Assembly: GCA_900155415.1 (NCBI GenBank)
Contig: LT700187.1
Coordinates: 1,302,001-1,366,000, forward strand
Direction of reading: 5' to 3'
Source: Christensenella massiliensis
GTDB taxonomy: Bacteria; Bacillota; Clostridia; Christensenellales; Christensenellaceae
Length of the DNA stretch: 64,000 nt
In this document: piece by piece, positions 12,087-21,632 of the stretch
How the letters are laid out: each line of letters opens with the position of its first letter
Position numbering within the stretch: the first letter of the stretch is position 1
Translations under genes and position numbers: made by a program
The notes under the pieces: generated by a model
What the model was told of the DNA's origin: nothing
What the model saw: the letters and a program-made list of their open reading frames with translations, nothing else
The model's database searches: none

Positions 12087-12776
12087 TTATTGCTCTTGCG
12101 TTCGCCGGCACACGCCGCGGACTGTTAAGAGACTGCCTCGGACGGAAAATTTGATTTCAAAATCTTTGTATTCCATGCCGTATATCCTGTCCGGGTCGTG
12201 ATGATATCCGGGGCGGGGGTCATAGGAAAGCAGGGAACGGATCACCGCTGCATCCTCCGGTGGCAAAGGCTCCAAATATTTTTCAGAATCTGCTACCTGA
12301 AGAGGAGCATCCTCCAAGCTCCGGGTAAATCCAGCGGCCGCCTGCGGATGACAGTCGCCCGGGATATAGGGCTTGATGTCATAGATCGGCGTACGGTTCA
12401 TAAGATCGGCCCCCAGCACATGAATAACCGGCCCGTCCGGCGTTTCCAGCTCGATCAAGTCAAGCTTCACGGAAGAAAGGCCGATCGGATTAGGCCTGTA
12501 GGGAGAGCGGGAGGCAAATACGCCTACGCGGACGTTGCCGCCTAACCGCGGCGGACGCACTGTGGGCGACCATGAAGAGCGGCATGCCTCTGAAAAACCC
12601 CATAGAAGCCAAATATGAGAAAACGACTCAAGTTCCCTCAGCGCTTCAGGCTTCCTGTATGGTTCGGTAAAAATGATAGAAGCGCGCGTATCCCCAACCA
12701 GTCCGCTTTGGCGGGGAATACCGAATTTTGTAGGAAAGTCGCTTCGTATATGCGCGATTGGTTCAAGCTTTAGCAT
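12087..12776 (-). CDS. trmO: tRNA (N6-threonylcarbamoyladenosine(37)-N6)-methyltransferase TrmO
   Basis: Methylates t6A at position 37 of certain tRNAs using SAM. The 229-residue protein starts with LEPIAHIRSDFPTKFGIPRQ and has the family core: a HIWLLWGF block, RPPRLGGNVRVGVFASRSPYRPNPIGLS and DIKPYIPG. These define the UPF0066/TsaA beta-barrel. The C-terminal part resembles the extra domain of E. coli TrmO (YaeB). It is a single gene at the edge of the accessory locus. Confidence 0.92.
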   Translation of the reverse strand: MLKLEPIAHIRSDFPTKFGIPRQSGLVGDTRASIIFTEPYRKPEALRELESFSHIWLLWGFSEACRSSWSPTVRPPRLGGNVRVGVFASRSPYRPNPIGLSSVKLDLIELETPDGPVIHVLGADLMNRTPIYDIKPYIPGDCHPQAAAGFTRSLEDAPLQVADSEKYLEPLPPEDAAVIRSLLSYDPRPGYHHDPDRIYGMEYKDFEIKFSVRGSLLTVRGVCRRTQEQ

Positions 12777-13257
12777 ACCGCCCCTCCTTTTGACAAAAAT
12801 TTATATTTTTATTGTAACTTAATGTGGGGAAAATGCAACGTGAGAAAATAAAAGGAATTTTAATTCCATATTAAAACTATATAAAATCTTAATTTATGTA
12901 TAAAAAATAGCAGAATTTTCTCTAATCAAACAAATTAACATATTGAAAGAACATTTTTGAATAAGCAATGTCTTATATAGCTATAAGAGTACATTAATAA
13001 GAAAATTTAATCTAACAAATAGACAAGTTAAGCGCACATATATACTTTGAATTTGTGTAAAAGAATCGTTAGTATAAACCCATAGAGAAAATACAGTACT
13101 TTCAGTATATAGACAAAATCAAGTATATAATATTAAAGAAAGACAAGATGACTCAAATGGTTGTCGTTTACCTTTATGTATCTTCAGCGTACTCATTTTT
13201 ATAGATTTGAACAATATGTTCTATCTATAAAACAAAAAAATAAAGGAGAGAAAAAAT
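12777..13257. other. AT-rich intergenic region ahead of the first catabolic locus
   Basis: About 480 bp with no gene. A TATAAT is at 13126-13131 but has no good -35 partner. A 28-bp dyad sits at 13201-13228 just before the ribosome site (listed separately). The drop in GC relative to trmO marks the start of the accessory region. Confidence 0.6.
13201..13228 (+). promoter_or_regulatory. Dyad-symmetric operator or hairpin candidate
   Basis: ATAGAT-TT-GAAC and GTTC-T-ATCTAT are inverted around AATAT, with one unequal base. The dyad lies between the likely promoter and the GGAGAG ribosome site of the first gene of the locus, where a repressor site or an mRNA hairpin would act. Confidence 0.45.
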
Positions 13258-14088
13258 ATGAACACAATGACCAGAGCAGAAATTATGGAAAGGTTCAAAC
13301 GCGAAACAGAAGCAGGAAAAATACTGGTTGGCGTTGGCGCAGGAACCGGAATCACCGCTAAAAGCAGTGAGGCAGGCGGCGCAGATATGTTGATTATTTA
13401 CAATTCCGGAAGATTTCGCATGGCGGGAAGAGGCTCGTTGTCAGGGTTGCTTTCTTATGGAGATGCGAATCAAATCGTCGTAGAAATGGGGGCGGAAGTA
13501 CTGCCCGTAGTAAAAGATACGCCAGTATTAGCTGGAGTATGTGGTACGGATCCTTTCCGAGTTATGGAGGTGTATCTAAAGGATCTCAAGGCACAGGGAT
13601 TTAACGGCGTTCAGAATTTCCCGACGGTAGGCCTTATAGATGGAATTTTCCGACAGAATCTTGAAGAGACAGATATGGGTTATGGTCTTGAAGTGGAAAT
13701 GATAAAAAAAGCACATGAATTAGATATGCTGACATGTCCGTATGTATTCGATCCAGAACAAGCGGTGGCGATGGCAAAAGCAGGCGCTGATATTCTGGTA
13801 GCGCACATGGGACTTACCACAAAAGGAACCATTGGGGCAAAGACGGCGCTGACGCTGGATGACTGCATTATAAAAATAAAAGATATTATTGCAGCAGGAC
13901 GTGAAGTAAACCCGGATATTATGGTGATATGCCACGGCGGGCCAATCGCAGAACCACAGGACGCGCAATATGTGATAGAACGGGTACCCGAGATCGATGG
14001 TTTTTTTGGGGCTTCCAGTATTGAGCGGTTTGCAGCGGAGAGAGGTATTAAAGAACAAGCTGCAGCTTTTAAAAATATTAGAAAATAG
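13258..14088 (+). CDS. Phosphoenolpyruvate hydrolase family protein (Tm-1 C-terminal-like TIM barrel)
   Basis: A 276-residue TIM-barrel protein of the PF09370 type. Landmarks are [20 protein letters not shown] near the N-terminus, [46 protein letters not shown] and the late FGASSIERF. The family is annotated as PEP hydrolase-like and as a signal-transduction barrel; its reaction is not settled. In tomato Tm-1 this barrel is fused behind a UPF0261 domain; here the UPF0261 partner is a separate gene 8 kb downstream (22058-23269). It leads an operon with MmgE/PrpD, an ABC importer and an MDR dehydrogenase. GGAGAG precedes the ATG. Confidence 0.85.
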   Translation: MNTMTRAEIMERFKRETEAGKILVGVGAGTGITAKSSEAGGADMLIIYNSGRFRMAGRGSLSGLLSYGDANQIVVEMGAEVLPVVKDTPVLAGVCGTDPFRVMEVYLKDLKAQGFNGVQNFPTVGLIDGIFRQNLEETDMGYGLEVEMIKKAHELDMLTCPYVFDPEQAVAMAKAGADILVAHMGLTTKGTIGAKTALTLDDCIIKIKDIIAAGREVNPDIMVICHGGPIAEPQDAQYVIERVPEIDGFFGASSIERFAAERGIKEQAAAFKNIRK

Positions 14089-14115
14089 GAATAAAACAGC
14101 AGGAGGGAAACCGCC

Positions 14116-15477
14116 ATGACGCTTACACAAGAGATTGCAAGCTATGCGATATCTATTAACAAAGATACGATTTCGGCCGCTACCCAAAAAATAGCCGCAG
14201 AAATTATGCGGGATTGCGTCGGCTGTATTCTTGGCGGAATGAACGATTGGCCAGTACGCCGTACTGCGGAATATTACAGAGGATTTCATGCAGATACAAA
14301 CGCTTCAGTTATCGGGATAAGGGATTTAAAGCTTGCCCCGGAATATGCAGCAATGGTAAATGCCATGGCTGCTCATATCCGTGATTTTGACGATATCTGT
14401 GTGGCGGCGGAGGGTCACCCAACCGTGGCGGTATTTCCTTCGGTTCTTGCTCTCGGAGAAGCGCTTTCATCTTCAGGACAGGAAATCATAGATGCTTATA
14501 TTACCGGTGTAGAGATAACAGGACTTATGGGAAGTGCTTTGTTTGCATCGGGGTATCACATGGGGTGGGATACGACCTGTACAACAGGAATATTTGGAAC
14601 GACAGCGGCGGCAGCAAAGCTGCTGAGACTGACGGAAGAAGAATTTACAAACGCACTTGGAATCGCGGCGACAGAGGCAAGCGGTTTGCGAGCAAGCTAT
14701 GGTACGTTTGCAAAAGACCTCACGGCAGGAAGAACTGCTTCAAAAGGAATTTATGCAGCAAAGATGGCGCAGCTCGGATTTGATGCGAATCCTGCGGAGT
14801 TGGAAGACGAAAGCGGGCTGTTGGCCGTTTCTTCCAATGGATTTGATGTAAAGTTATTCCATCACATTATAGAAAAACGAATTTCAACTTTCCTTTCGCC
14901 GGGCATGATCATGAAGCGTTATCCTTCTTGCCGCGGAACGCACAATGCGATCGATGCAGCGCTTGGACTCGCTGATGAGACTGAATTTCGCACGGAGGAA
15001 ATAAAAGAAATTTTTTGTTATGCAGAACATTCAGCGATCGAAAACGATAGATATCCACAACCGGAAATTCCGATCCAAGGGAAATTCAGCATTCCTTATT
15101 GTGTGGCGTTGGCATTAAAAAATAAAGGGATTCGTCTTGGAGATTTTGCAGGAGATCAAATTACAGATAAAGCAGCAATGGATTTATGCCGAAAAATAAA
15201 TGTTACGGAAAAAGGAGAAGGATTCACCAAAGGAAAAGGCGGTACGAAGATCGTTGTTGTCATGAACGATGGCACACGCCACGTACGTTGTGTTGACATT
15301 GCAAAAGGAGATCCGCATTTGAGACTCACGGAAGACGAATTAGAAAGTAAATTTATGGAGATTGCAGAGACGATCATGGATCCCATAGACGCAAAACGAT
15401 TATATGAGTTTCTCGGCGATATTAGCAACGTAAAAGATGTCGGCGAAATTGTGAGAAATATCAATCAGAACCTATAA
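14116..15477 (+). CDS. MmgE/PrpD family protein (2-methylcitrate dehydratase-like)
   Basis: A 453-residue protein with the MmgE/PrpD fold. The all-alpha N-terminal domain contains ILGGMNDWPVRR and HIRDFDDICVAAEGHPTVAVFPSVLALGE, and the C-terminal domain begins near HHIIEKRISTF. Characterised members dehydrate 2-methylcitrate, isomerise itaconate derivatives or act on hydroxy acids. The operon lacks methylcitrate synthase, so a different hydroxy or sugar acid is likely. It follows the PEP-hydrolase-like gene by 27 bp with AGGAGGG. Confidence 0.88.
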   Translation: MTLTQEIASYAISINKDTISAATQKIAAEIMRDCVGCILGGMNDWPVRRTAEYYRGFHADTNASVIGIRDLKLAPEYAAMVNAMAAHIRDFDDICVAAEGHPTVAVFPSVLALGEALSSSGQEIIDAYITGVEITGLMGSALFASGYHMGWDTTCTTGIFGTTAAAAKLLRLTEEEFTNALGIAATEASGLRASYGTFAKDLTAGRTASKGIYAAKMAQLGFDANPAELEDESGLLAVSSNGFDVKLFHHIIEKRISTFLSPGMIMKRYPSCRGTHNAIDAALGLADETEFRTEEIKEIFCYAEHSAIENDRYPQPEIPIQGKFSIPYCVALALKNKGIRLGDFAGDQITDKAAMDLCRKINVTEKGEGFTKGKGGTKIVVVMNDGTRHVRCVDIAKGDPHLRLTEDELESKFMEIAETIMDPIDAKRLYEFLGDISNVKDVGEIVRNINQNL

Positions 15478-15542
15478 TTTGTCCGGAAACACCGGATAAA
15501 AGTAATTATGCAGGAAACTGCAATAAAAAAGGAGATCAGAAT

Positions 15543-16664
15543 ATGAAAAAATTGTTACTTATTGTATTGACGGTAATTATGGTATTATCTGTTGTTGCTT
15601 GCTCGGCAGCGCCGGCAACCGAATCTTCGGCGGCATCGGTGGAAAGTACAGACGATTCTACAGCAAACGCGGAAGCGGAAGCAACTCAGAAAGAATCGGG
15701 AGGCAAGCAGCAAATTAAAGTTGCTTTTGTGTTCGATATTTTAGACGTAAACCAACAGGATCATGTAGACCATATCCGTTATCAATTAGAACTGATTAAC
15801 GACGAGCAAGATGAAGTAGAATTTACAGATTTTACCGGGTATAACTGCAACATGGTAAATGAAGAATTCCTCACCAATATGGAAACAGCCGTTACGGCGG
15901 GTTACAATCTTATTTTCACGATGCCTGTTGACTCGGAAGGCTGCATTCCGGCCTATCAGAATGCGACGGCAGCAGGTGTAAAAGTCGTGGATCTGCGCGG
16001 TGTACCGACGACTGATGAGGTTGCTGTTATGTATCAGGGTATAGGCGAAGACCAAATCGGTGCCTGCACGAAAGAATATGTAAAAAATATGTTGGAAGAA
16101 AACCCTGATTTGGTGCTCAATACTTGCCTGGTTTACCCTACGGCAGGACACACAGGTTCCTTTATTCGTTTGGATGTGATGAAAGAGTTAGCCGAAGAAA
16201 TGCCCGGGCGAATCAATATTCTGGTAGAGGGTTATGGAAACTGGAGAACAGAAGATACGCAAAAGCTTGTGGAAGATTGGATTCAAACCTATCAAGATAT
16301 CAATTTTGTTTTGTGCGCAAATGATGAGGAAGCACTTGGAGCGATCAATGCTTTAGAAGCAGCGAATATGAAAGAGGACGTTATGGTCCTCGGCGGCAAT
16401 GGTGCAATGCAGGGAACGGATCTGATTATCGAGGGAAGATTAGATGCAACTGCTGCCCAGGATAAGCCTGTATTTGCAAGAAACCTTGCAGAACTTGCAG
16501 TAAAACTTTACGATGGCACCTATACCGAACTTGCAGGATATGATGATACAACGAAAGTATATCTCCCAGAAATAAGTGCGGTTTATATGCTTACGCCTGA
16601 TAATGCAGAACAGCGTAAAGAAGACCTTCAGTTCTATGAAGATACTTTTGCGGCTTATCATTAA
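15543..16664 (+). CDS. Sugar-type ABC transporter substrate-binding lipoprotein
   Basis: The 373-residue product has a signal peptide with lipobox VVAC (Cys20), a Ser/Glu/Ala-rich tether to about residue 55, then a two-lobed periplasmic-binding fold of the ribose/galactose type (Peripla_BP_4). IKVAFVFDILDVNQQDHV begins strand 1, and repeated alpha/beta units and a VLGGNGAMQGTDLI block follow. It would capture the substrate outside the membrane and pass it to the ATPase and permease encoded next. AAAGGAG precedes the ATG. The ligand is not predictable from sequence. Confidence 0.9.
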   Translation: MKKLLLIVLTVIMVLSVVACSAAPATESSAASVESTDDSTANAEAEATQKESGGKQQIKVAFVFDILDVNQQDHVDHIRYQLELINDEQDEVEFTDFTGYNCNMVNEEFLTNMETAVTAGYNLIFTMPVDSEGCIPAYQNATAAGVKVVDLRGVPTTDEVAVMYQGIGEDQIGACTKEYVKNMLEENPDLVLNTCLVYPTAGHTGSFIRLDVMKELAEEMPGRINILVEGYGNWRTEDTQKLVEDWIQTYQDINFVLCANDEEALGAINALEAANMKEDVMVLGGNGAMQGTDLIIEGRLDATAAQDKPVFARNLAELAVKLYDGTYTELAGYDDTTKVYLPEISAVYMLTPDNAEQRKEDLQFYEDTFAAYH

Positions 16665-16742
16665 GCAGTGACAGGGATCCGGCAGCATACGAAGGTATGC
16701 TGCCGGATGTCCGCAAAATCGAAACAGTAAAAGGGGAAGGCA

Positions 16743-18233
16743 ATGAATACGATTTTAAAAATGAGCGGGATTAAAAAAGTGTTTGCTGGAGTCATTGCCC
16801 TTGATGACGTCAACCTTGAACTTGAAAAAGGAGAGATACATGCTCTGATTGGAGAAAATGGAGCGGGAAAATCGACGCTGATGAAGATACTTTTGGGTAT
16901 GTATCAGAGAGATGGGGGCGAAATTGAGTTCAAGGGACAAAAGATTAACTTTAAAAGTCCGGCAGAAGCGTTAGAGAGCGGAATATCAATGATCCATCAG
17001 GAGATCAGTTTGGTTCCCAACATGACAGTTGCAGAGAACATCTGGTTAGGACGTGAGAAGCAATTTAAAAAAGGCGCCATGATAGATATCAGAAAACGGC
17101 ATGAGAAAACAGAGAAACTTCTTCACGGGTTAGAAATCGATGTAAAGCCGAATGTTCCCGTTAAGAACCTCAGTGTTGCGGAGATGCAGCTTGTTGAGCT
17201 GGCACGGGCGGTATCTTACGATGCAGATATTATTATTATGGACGAGCCGACCTCCGCACTCACTACAAAAGAAGTAGAGCTATTATATAAAATTACGCGC
17301 AATTTGGCAAAAGAAGGCGTAACCTCCGTTTTTATTTCCCATAAATTAGAAGAGATTTTTGATATTTGTGATAGGGTGACAGTTCTTCGGGACGGGCATT
17401 TTATCAAAACAGATTACTGCAAAAATATATCCAACGACCAGTTGATTAAAATGATCGTTGGAAGAGAGTTGAAAGATATTTATCCCAAAGTACAGCCAAA
17501 ATATGGCGATGTGGCGCTTGAGGTGAAACATCTATGTAAAACAGGTGTGTTCGACGATATCAGCTTCGAGGTACGGTCTGGTGAAATACTTGGATTTGCG
17601 GGCCTGATGGGGGCGGGCAGGACAGAGATCATGCGGTCGATTTTTGGTATGGAAAGGCCGGACAGTGGGGAAATCTATATACATGGGAAAAAAGTGCATA
17701 TAAAACGTCCAAAAGATGCTGTGGAAAACGGAATTGGTATGGTGACGGAAGATCGTCTGCGTACCGGCTCTATCTACACATTATCCGTCATTGGAAATAC
17801 AACGCTTGCCAGTCTTGGACAAATTACTAATCGACTGGAGTTGTATTCCCCCAAAAAAGAACTGAAAGAATTTACAAAAGTTTCAGGGAAATTATCCGTT
17901 AAATATAGCTCGCCAAAAGAATTGATTGGCAATCTTTCCGGCGGAAATCAGCAGAAAGTAATCATCGCACGGTGGCTTTTGAAAAATGTAGATATTCTGA
18001 TTATGGATGAACCGACTCGTGGGATCGACGTGGGTTCCAAGTCGGAAATTTATCAGTTGATGGCCGATCTTGCAAATCAAGGAATGGCTATTATTATGAT
18101 TTCATCGGAAATGCCGGAACTGCTTGGTATGAGCAATAGGATTGTGGTAGTCAGAGGTGGAAAATTGGTCTTTGAGTGCAGCAGGCAGGAAGCAGATCAA
18201 GAAACACTGATTGCACATGCTTTCGATATCTAA
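16743..18233 (+). CDS. Sugar ABC transporter ATP-binding protein (RbsA/MglA type)
   Basis: A 496-residue fused double ATPase. The first half has Walker A GENGAGKSTLMK, a Q-loop in MIHQEISLVPNMTVAENI, a degenerate LSVAEMQ signature and Walker B IIIMDEPTSALT. The second half has the degenerate Walker A GLMGAGRTEIMR usual in this family, LSGGNQQK and Walker B ILIMDEPTRGIDVG. It powers import with the adjacent binding protein and permease. The gap of 78 bp after the binding protein gene holds an imperfect GGATCCGGCAGCATAC hairpin, which probably lowers expression of the downstream genes, as is common in such operons. Confidence 0.93.
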   Translation: MNTILKMSGIKKVFAGVIALDDVNLELEKGEIHALIGENGAGKSTLMKILLGMYQRDGGEIEFKGQKINFKSPAEALESGISMIHQEISLVPNMTVAENIWLGREKQFKKGAMIDIRKRHEKTEKLLHGLEIDVKPNVPVKNLSVAEMQLVELARAVSYDADIIIMDEPTSALTTKEVELLYKITRNLAKEGVTSVFISHKLEEIFDICDRVTVLRDGHFIKTDYCKNISNDQLIKMIVGRELKDIYPKVQPKYGDVALEVKHLCKTGVFDDISFEVRSGEILGFAGLMGAGRTEIMRSIFGMERPDSGEIYIHGKKVHIKRPKDAVENGIGMVTEDRLRTGSIYTLSVIGNTTLASLGQITNRLELYSPKKELKEFTKVSGKLSVKYSSPKELIGNLSGGNQQKVIIARWLLKNVDILIMDEPTRGIDVGSKSEIYQLMADLANQGMAIIMISSEMPELLGMSNRIVVVRGGKLVFECSRQEADQETLIAHAFDI

Positions 18234-18254
18234 ATGAAATGGAGGGCTTAAGAT

Positions 18255-19259
18255 ATGCAAAAACAGAGAGAGGAATTGAAACTGAAGCTGGGAGTGACAT
18301 CATTTTTGATGGAATATAAGGTGTTTCTGGTTCTGGCGGTGATCGTAGTTGCCCTTTGCTGCATGACCCCGCTGTTCTGGACATCACAGAATTTATTCAA
18401 TATTTTACGGCAGGTTACGGTCACAACAGTAGTTGCAGCGGGATTTACTTTGGTATTGGCGATTGGAGCTATCGATCTTTCAGTTGGATCAGTTCTTGGT
18501 TTTGTCGGAATTATGATGGCCTTTATGCTACAGGCAGGCGTTCCGGTTGGGGTTGTGATTATCGCAGGTGTTATTATGGGAATCGGAACGGGGCTGCTGA
18601 ATGCTTTTCTGGTTACGGCTTTTAAACTGCCGGCATTTATCGTAACGCTTGCTATGTCGTCCATCTATCGGGGACTGTGTTATGTTACGACGGGAATGGA
18701 AGCTGTATATGGTTTGCCGGAAGATTTTTTGTTTTTTGGACAAGGTTATGTAGGTGTAGTACCGTTTCCTGTATTCATTATGATTGCTACGATAATAGTA
18801 ATGTATATTGTTGTAAACCGGACAGCGTTCGGCAGACATGTGATTGCGATGGGCGGCAATGAGGAGGCAACACGCGCATGTGGAATCAACGTAAACAGAA
18901 CGCGCTATGGTGTATTCGGAGTAATCGGTGGTTGCGCAGGCCTTGCTTCCATTATATTAACAGCACGGTCGGCTTCCGCTCAAGTCACCGCAGGAACCAA
19001 CATGGAAATGGACGCAATTGCTGCGGTTGTCATTGGCGGGACATCACTTATGGGTGGAAATGCCAATGTTCTCGGCACATTAGCCGGGTGCCTGATTGTA
19101 GGGGTTGTGAACAATGGCTTGAATCTAATGGCTGTGGACTCCAACTGGCAGGTAGTAGCAAAAGGATTATTGATCCTGTTTGCAGTTATCCTTGATTCCG
19201 TATCTGCACAGGTATTCAAAAAGTCCCAAATTAAGCAGGCAGCGCAAAAAAGCAACTAA
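18255..19259 (+). CDS. Sugar ABC transporter permease (RbsC type)
   Basis: 334 residues with about nine or ten membrane helices. The family landmarks are the GAIDLSVGSVLGFVG motif and the coupling-helix region GGNEEATRACGINVNRTRYGVFG. A late GGTSLMGGNANVLGTLAGCLIVGVVNNGLNL block is typical of the BPD_transp_2 family. A single permease implies a homodimeric channel. AATGGAGGGC lies before the ATG, 21 bp after the ATPase stop. Confidence 0.93.
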   Translation: MQKQREELKLKLGVTSFLMEYKVFLVLAVIVVALCCMTPLFWTSQNLFNILRQVTVTTVVAAGFTLVLAIGAIDLSVGSVLGFVGIMMAFMLQAGVPVGVVIIAGVIMGIGTGLLNAFLVTAFKLPAFIVTLAMSSIYRGLCYVTTGMEAVYGLPEDFLFFGQGYVGVVPFPVFIMIATIIVMYIVVNRTAFGRHVIAMGGNEEATRACGINVNRTRYGVFGVIGGCAGLASIILTARSASAQVTAGTNMEMDAIAAVVIGGTSLMGGNANVLGTLAGCLIVGVVNNGLNLMAVDSNWQVVAKGLLILFAVILDSVSAQVFKKSQIKQAAQKSN

Positions 19260-19297
19260 TAAAAAACTTTTACAATAAAGAAAAAGGAGAATTTAAA

Positions 19298-20353
19298 ATG
19301 TATACAGAATCAAAAGTTATTATGATGCATGGCCCGTTCGACGCACGGCTCGATACTGTGCCGCTGCCACCGCTCGGGGATGACGAAGTACAGTGCAAGT
19401 CTGTAAAATCGCTAATTAGTGTCGGTACAGAGGCAATCCAGTATGCGAGGAATCAAGATGCGTCGATGCATAGGGTAGCTTTAGACCTCGGAAAACCACA
19501 TAAAACGAGCTATAACACTTCGGCTGAAGTTGTAGCCGTTGGAAAGAATGTAAAGGATTATAAGGTGGGAGACAAAGTATATGCACTGGTAGGGCACGAA
19601 CAATATTTCAACATTAGGCCTTCGCTGCTGACGCATATGCCGGACTGGATCAGCCATGAAGAGAATGCGTGGATGACGATTTTGCGCACCGGCCTGTTTT
19701 CCTGCATGCAAGCGGGCTTGAAACCATACGATACAATTGTGATTGCAGGACTCGGAATATTCGGATTTGCAACCCTAATGGCAGCTAAAATATATAACGC
19801 TAAAAATATTATTGTAGTGGAGCCGGAAAAATATCGTGCCGATAAGGCAAAAGCTCACGGAGCAACCCATGTGCTGAATGCAAAAATAGGAGATGTGTTG
19901 GAAGATATTATTGAATTGAATGATGGTAAATTAGTAGATGTTGCGGTGGATGCGACTGCGTGGGCCGGAAATATTAAACACTGCCAATATGTCGTTAAAC
20001 GTAATGGAAATGTTACAGTGATTTGTGATCCGCCGAATACTGACAGCCAAATTATGAACTATGGATTTTTGCATTATCGGGGACAGCATGTTCATGGAGT
20101 ATATATCAATATGATGCTCGCGGAGCCAGATCCGTGCACAGATCAGAGAGAATTCGTCAATCCGTTTTATCCAATGACCATGCAGGATATTCATACATTT
20201 TTATATGAAAAATTCAAAACAGGAGAGATTAATGTAAAAGACCTGATTGCAGGATATGTTTCTCCAACGGATTGCGCTCAGGTATATCACGACCTGCACT
20301 ATGACCGCGGGCAACGGCTCGGCACGGAATATGACTGGACGATGCTAAGATAG
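19298..20353 (+). CDS. Medium-chain dehydrogenase/reductase family protein
   Basis: 351 residues with a GroES-like N-terminal domain (SVGTEAIQYARNQ, VAVGKNVKDYKVGDKVYALVGH) and a Rossmann domain (VIAGLGIFGFATLMAAKIY, an NAD(P)-binding Gly motif). The four-cysteine structural-zinc lobe of classical alcohol dehydrogenases is absent, and the catalytic Cys position in the N-terminal domain is Ser/Val. It therefore belongs to the SVGTE branch of MDR proteins, whose substrates include polyols, sugar acids and cyclitols. As the last gene before the terminator, it probably catalyses the oxidation or reduction step on the imported compound. Confidence 0.85.
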   Translation: MYTESKVIMMHGPFDARLDTVPLPPLGDDEVQCKSVKSLISVGTEAIQYARNQDASMHRVALDLGKPHKTSYNTSAEVVAVGKNVKDYKVGDKVYALVGHEQYFNIRPSLLTHMPDWISHEENAWMTILRTGLFSCMQAGLKPYDTIVIAGLGIFGFATLMAAKIYNAKNIIVVEPEKYRADKAKAHGATHVLNAKIGDVLEDIIELNDGKLVDVAVDATAWAGNIKHCQYVVKRNGNVTVICDPPNTDSQIMNYGFLHYRGQHVHGVYINMMLAEPDPCTDQREFVNPFYPMTMQDIHTFLYEKFKTGEINVKDLIAGYVSPTDCAQVYHDLHYDRGQRLGTEYDWTMLR

Positions 20354-20387
20354 GATTTCTTTCCTACTGTCCTGTAAATATTATAAA

Positions 20388-20419
20388 AATAAAGAACCGC
20401 TTTAAAGCGGTTCTTTATT
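20388..20419. terminator. Bidirectional terminator between the operon and its AraC regulator
   Basis: AATAAAGAACCGC and GCGGTTCTTTATT form a perfect 13-bp stem with loop TTTAAA, flanked by A and T tracts for both convergent transcripts. Confidence 0.85.
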
Positions 20420-20420
20420 T

Positions 20421-21632
20421 TTATTGCACAGATTCACGAAGCTTGCGATTCTTATTGGAAAAATATTCCCGGGGCGACATGCCGGTCTGCTTTTTGAATG
20501 CTTTGCTGAAATGAGCATAGTCATTATACCCCACAAGATAGGCAAGGTTTACAAAGGAAATCAATTCACATTTTTCGATCTCGATTGCCTTATTGATACG
20601 CACACGACGCACATATTCCGGAAAGGTACACCCCATTTCTTTTTTGAAAAGCGTACTGAGGTAAGAACGTGAGATGTGAAGCTTGTCGGCGATATCGGAA
20701 AAGATCAATTCATGCATGTAATTGGCGGCGACGTGTTCTTTAATGAGATCTACATAGTTGTAGTGGCTGGATACATCTGCTATCATTTTATGAAGTTCGG
20801 CATTCTGATTAAATTTACCGACCATTTTGAATTCCTGAGTTACATGAGTAAGGGATTGCTCAGATGGTATGCGTTCGAACGAAGAACCGCCGAGATAGCC
20901 TTGTGCGATAGTATTGTCGTACATATATTTCACATCAAGACGCGTGCGTACCGGTCCGCCGTAAATTAACTTGATAACAGAAGGACGTATCGCTTCGCAT
21001 ATTCTGAAAATACGGTTGGAAGCGTCTATAGATTCCTCCAAAGACATAACTTTTTTGGCACCGAGATTTCCGCCGCTTGTAAGGCCGAGGTGTAAACAAA
21101 TGATGTCGGCACCTGCATCAAGCATTTTTTCGCATTGAAGCTCATCAAAAACAAACGCTACGGAAAATATATTTTTCTGGTTGGCAATACGTATCGCTTC
21201 AACCTCTTTATCGTAAGTCATACCCTCCTCTTCCAGAGCTTCACGAAATCTGCCTCCAATCATGCCGATGGACGGGTAATTGTTTATGCCGCTGAATTTT
21301 TTTTCGTGGATCAATTCCAGATATTCAGGAAGCGAGATCGTAGGATCGGTTGCGCATAAACCGAAAATTACAGGGATTTTTTTTATACTGGGGATAATTT
21401 CCCGAGAAGCAAAATCCATAACCATTTGATTACAGTTTGCAAAAGGCATGAAACCTGCCAAAGAAGATGTGCCGGCCTGCCGAAACCGTCCGGAGTTGAG
21501 CGCAAGCAGCATATCAGCGCCGCCTTTTTCCGTGTATTTCGCAGAAATACCGCTGCCGCAGGCTACGCCTAACAAATGACCATTTTGTTCCAAACGTTTT
21601 TTCAGAAAAGCATGAATTTCATTTCGTTCCAT
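20421..21632 (-). CDS. PEP-hydrolase-like TIM barrel fused to AraC-type DNA-binding domain
   Basis: The 403-residue product has two parts. Residues ~1-270 are a paralogue of the TIM barrel encoded at 13258: GVACGSGISAKYTEKGGADM, NSGRFRQAGTSSLAGF, LCATDP, NYPSIGMIGGRF, CLHLGLTSGG and the late LGGSSFERIPSEQSL. After a linker, residues ~305-400 are a two-helix-turn-helix AraC domain (FSDIADKLHISRSYLSTLFKK and the closing YNDYAHFSKAFKKQTGMSPREY). A catabolic enzyme fold has evidently been reused as the ligand sensor, so the inducer is probably the enzyme's substrate or a mimic. I chose the ATG at 21632 for its AGGAGG. It is convergent with the first operon and divergent from the second. Confidence 0.9.
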   Translation of the reverse strand: MERNEIHAFLKKRLEQNGHLLGVACGSGISAKYTEKGGADMLLALNSGRFRQAGTSSLAGFMPFANCNQMVMDFASREIIPSIKKIPVIFGLCATDPTISLPEYLELIHEKKFSGINNYPSIGMIGGRFREALEEEGMTYDKEVEAIRIANQKNIFSVAFVFDELQCEKMLDAGADIICLHLGLTSGGNLGAKKVMSLEESIDASNRIFRICEAIRPSVIKLIYGGPVRTRLDVKYMYDNTIAQGYLGGSSFERIPSEQSLTHVTQEFKMVGKFNQNAELHKMIADVSSHYNYVDLIKEHVAANYMHELIFSDIADKLHISRSYLSTLFKKEMGCTFPEYVRRVRINKAIEIEKCELISFVNLAYLVGYNDYAHFSKAFKKQTGMSPREYFSNKNRKLRESVQ

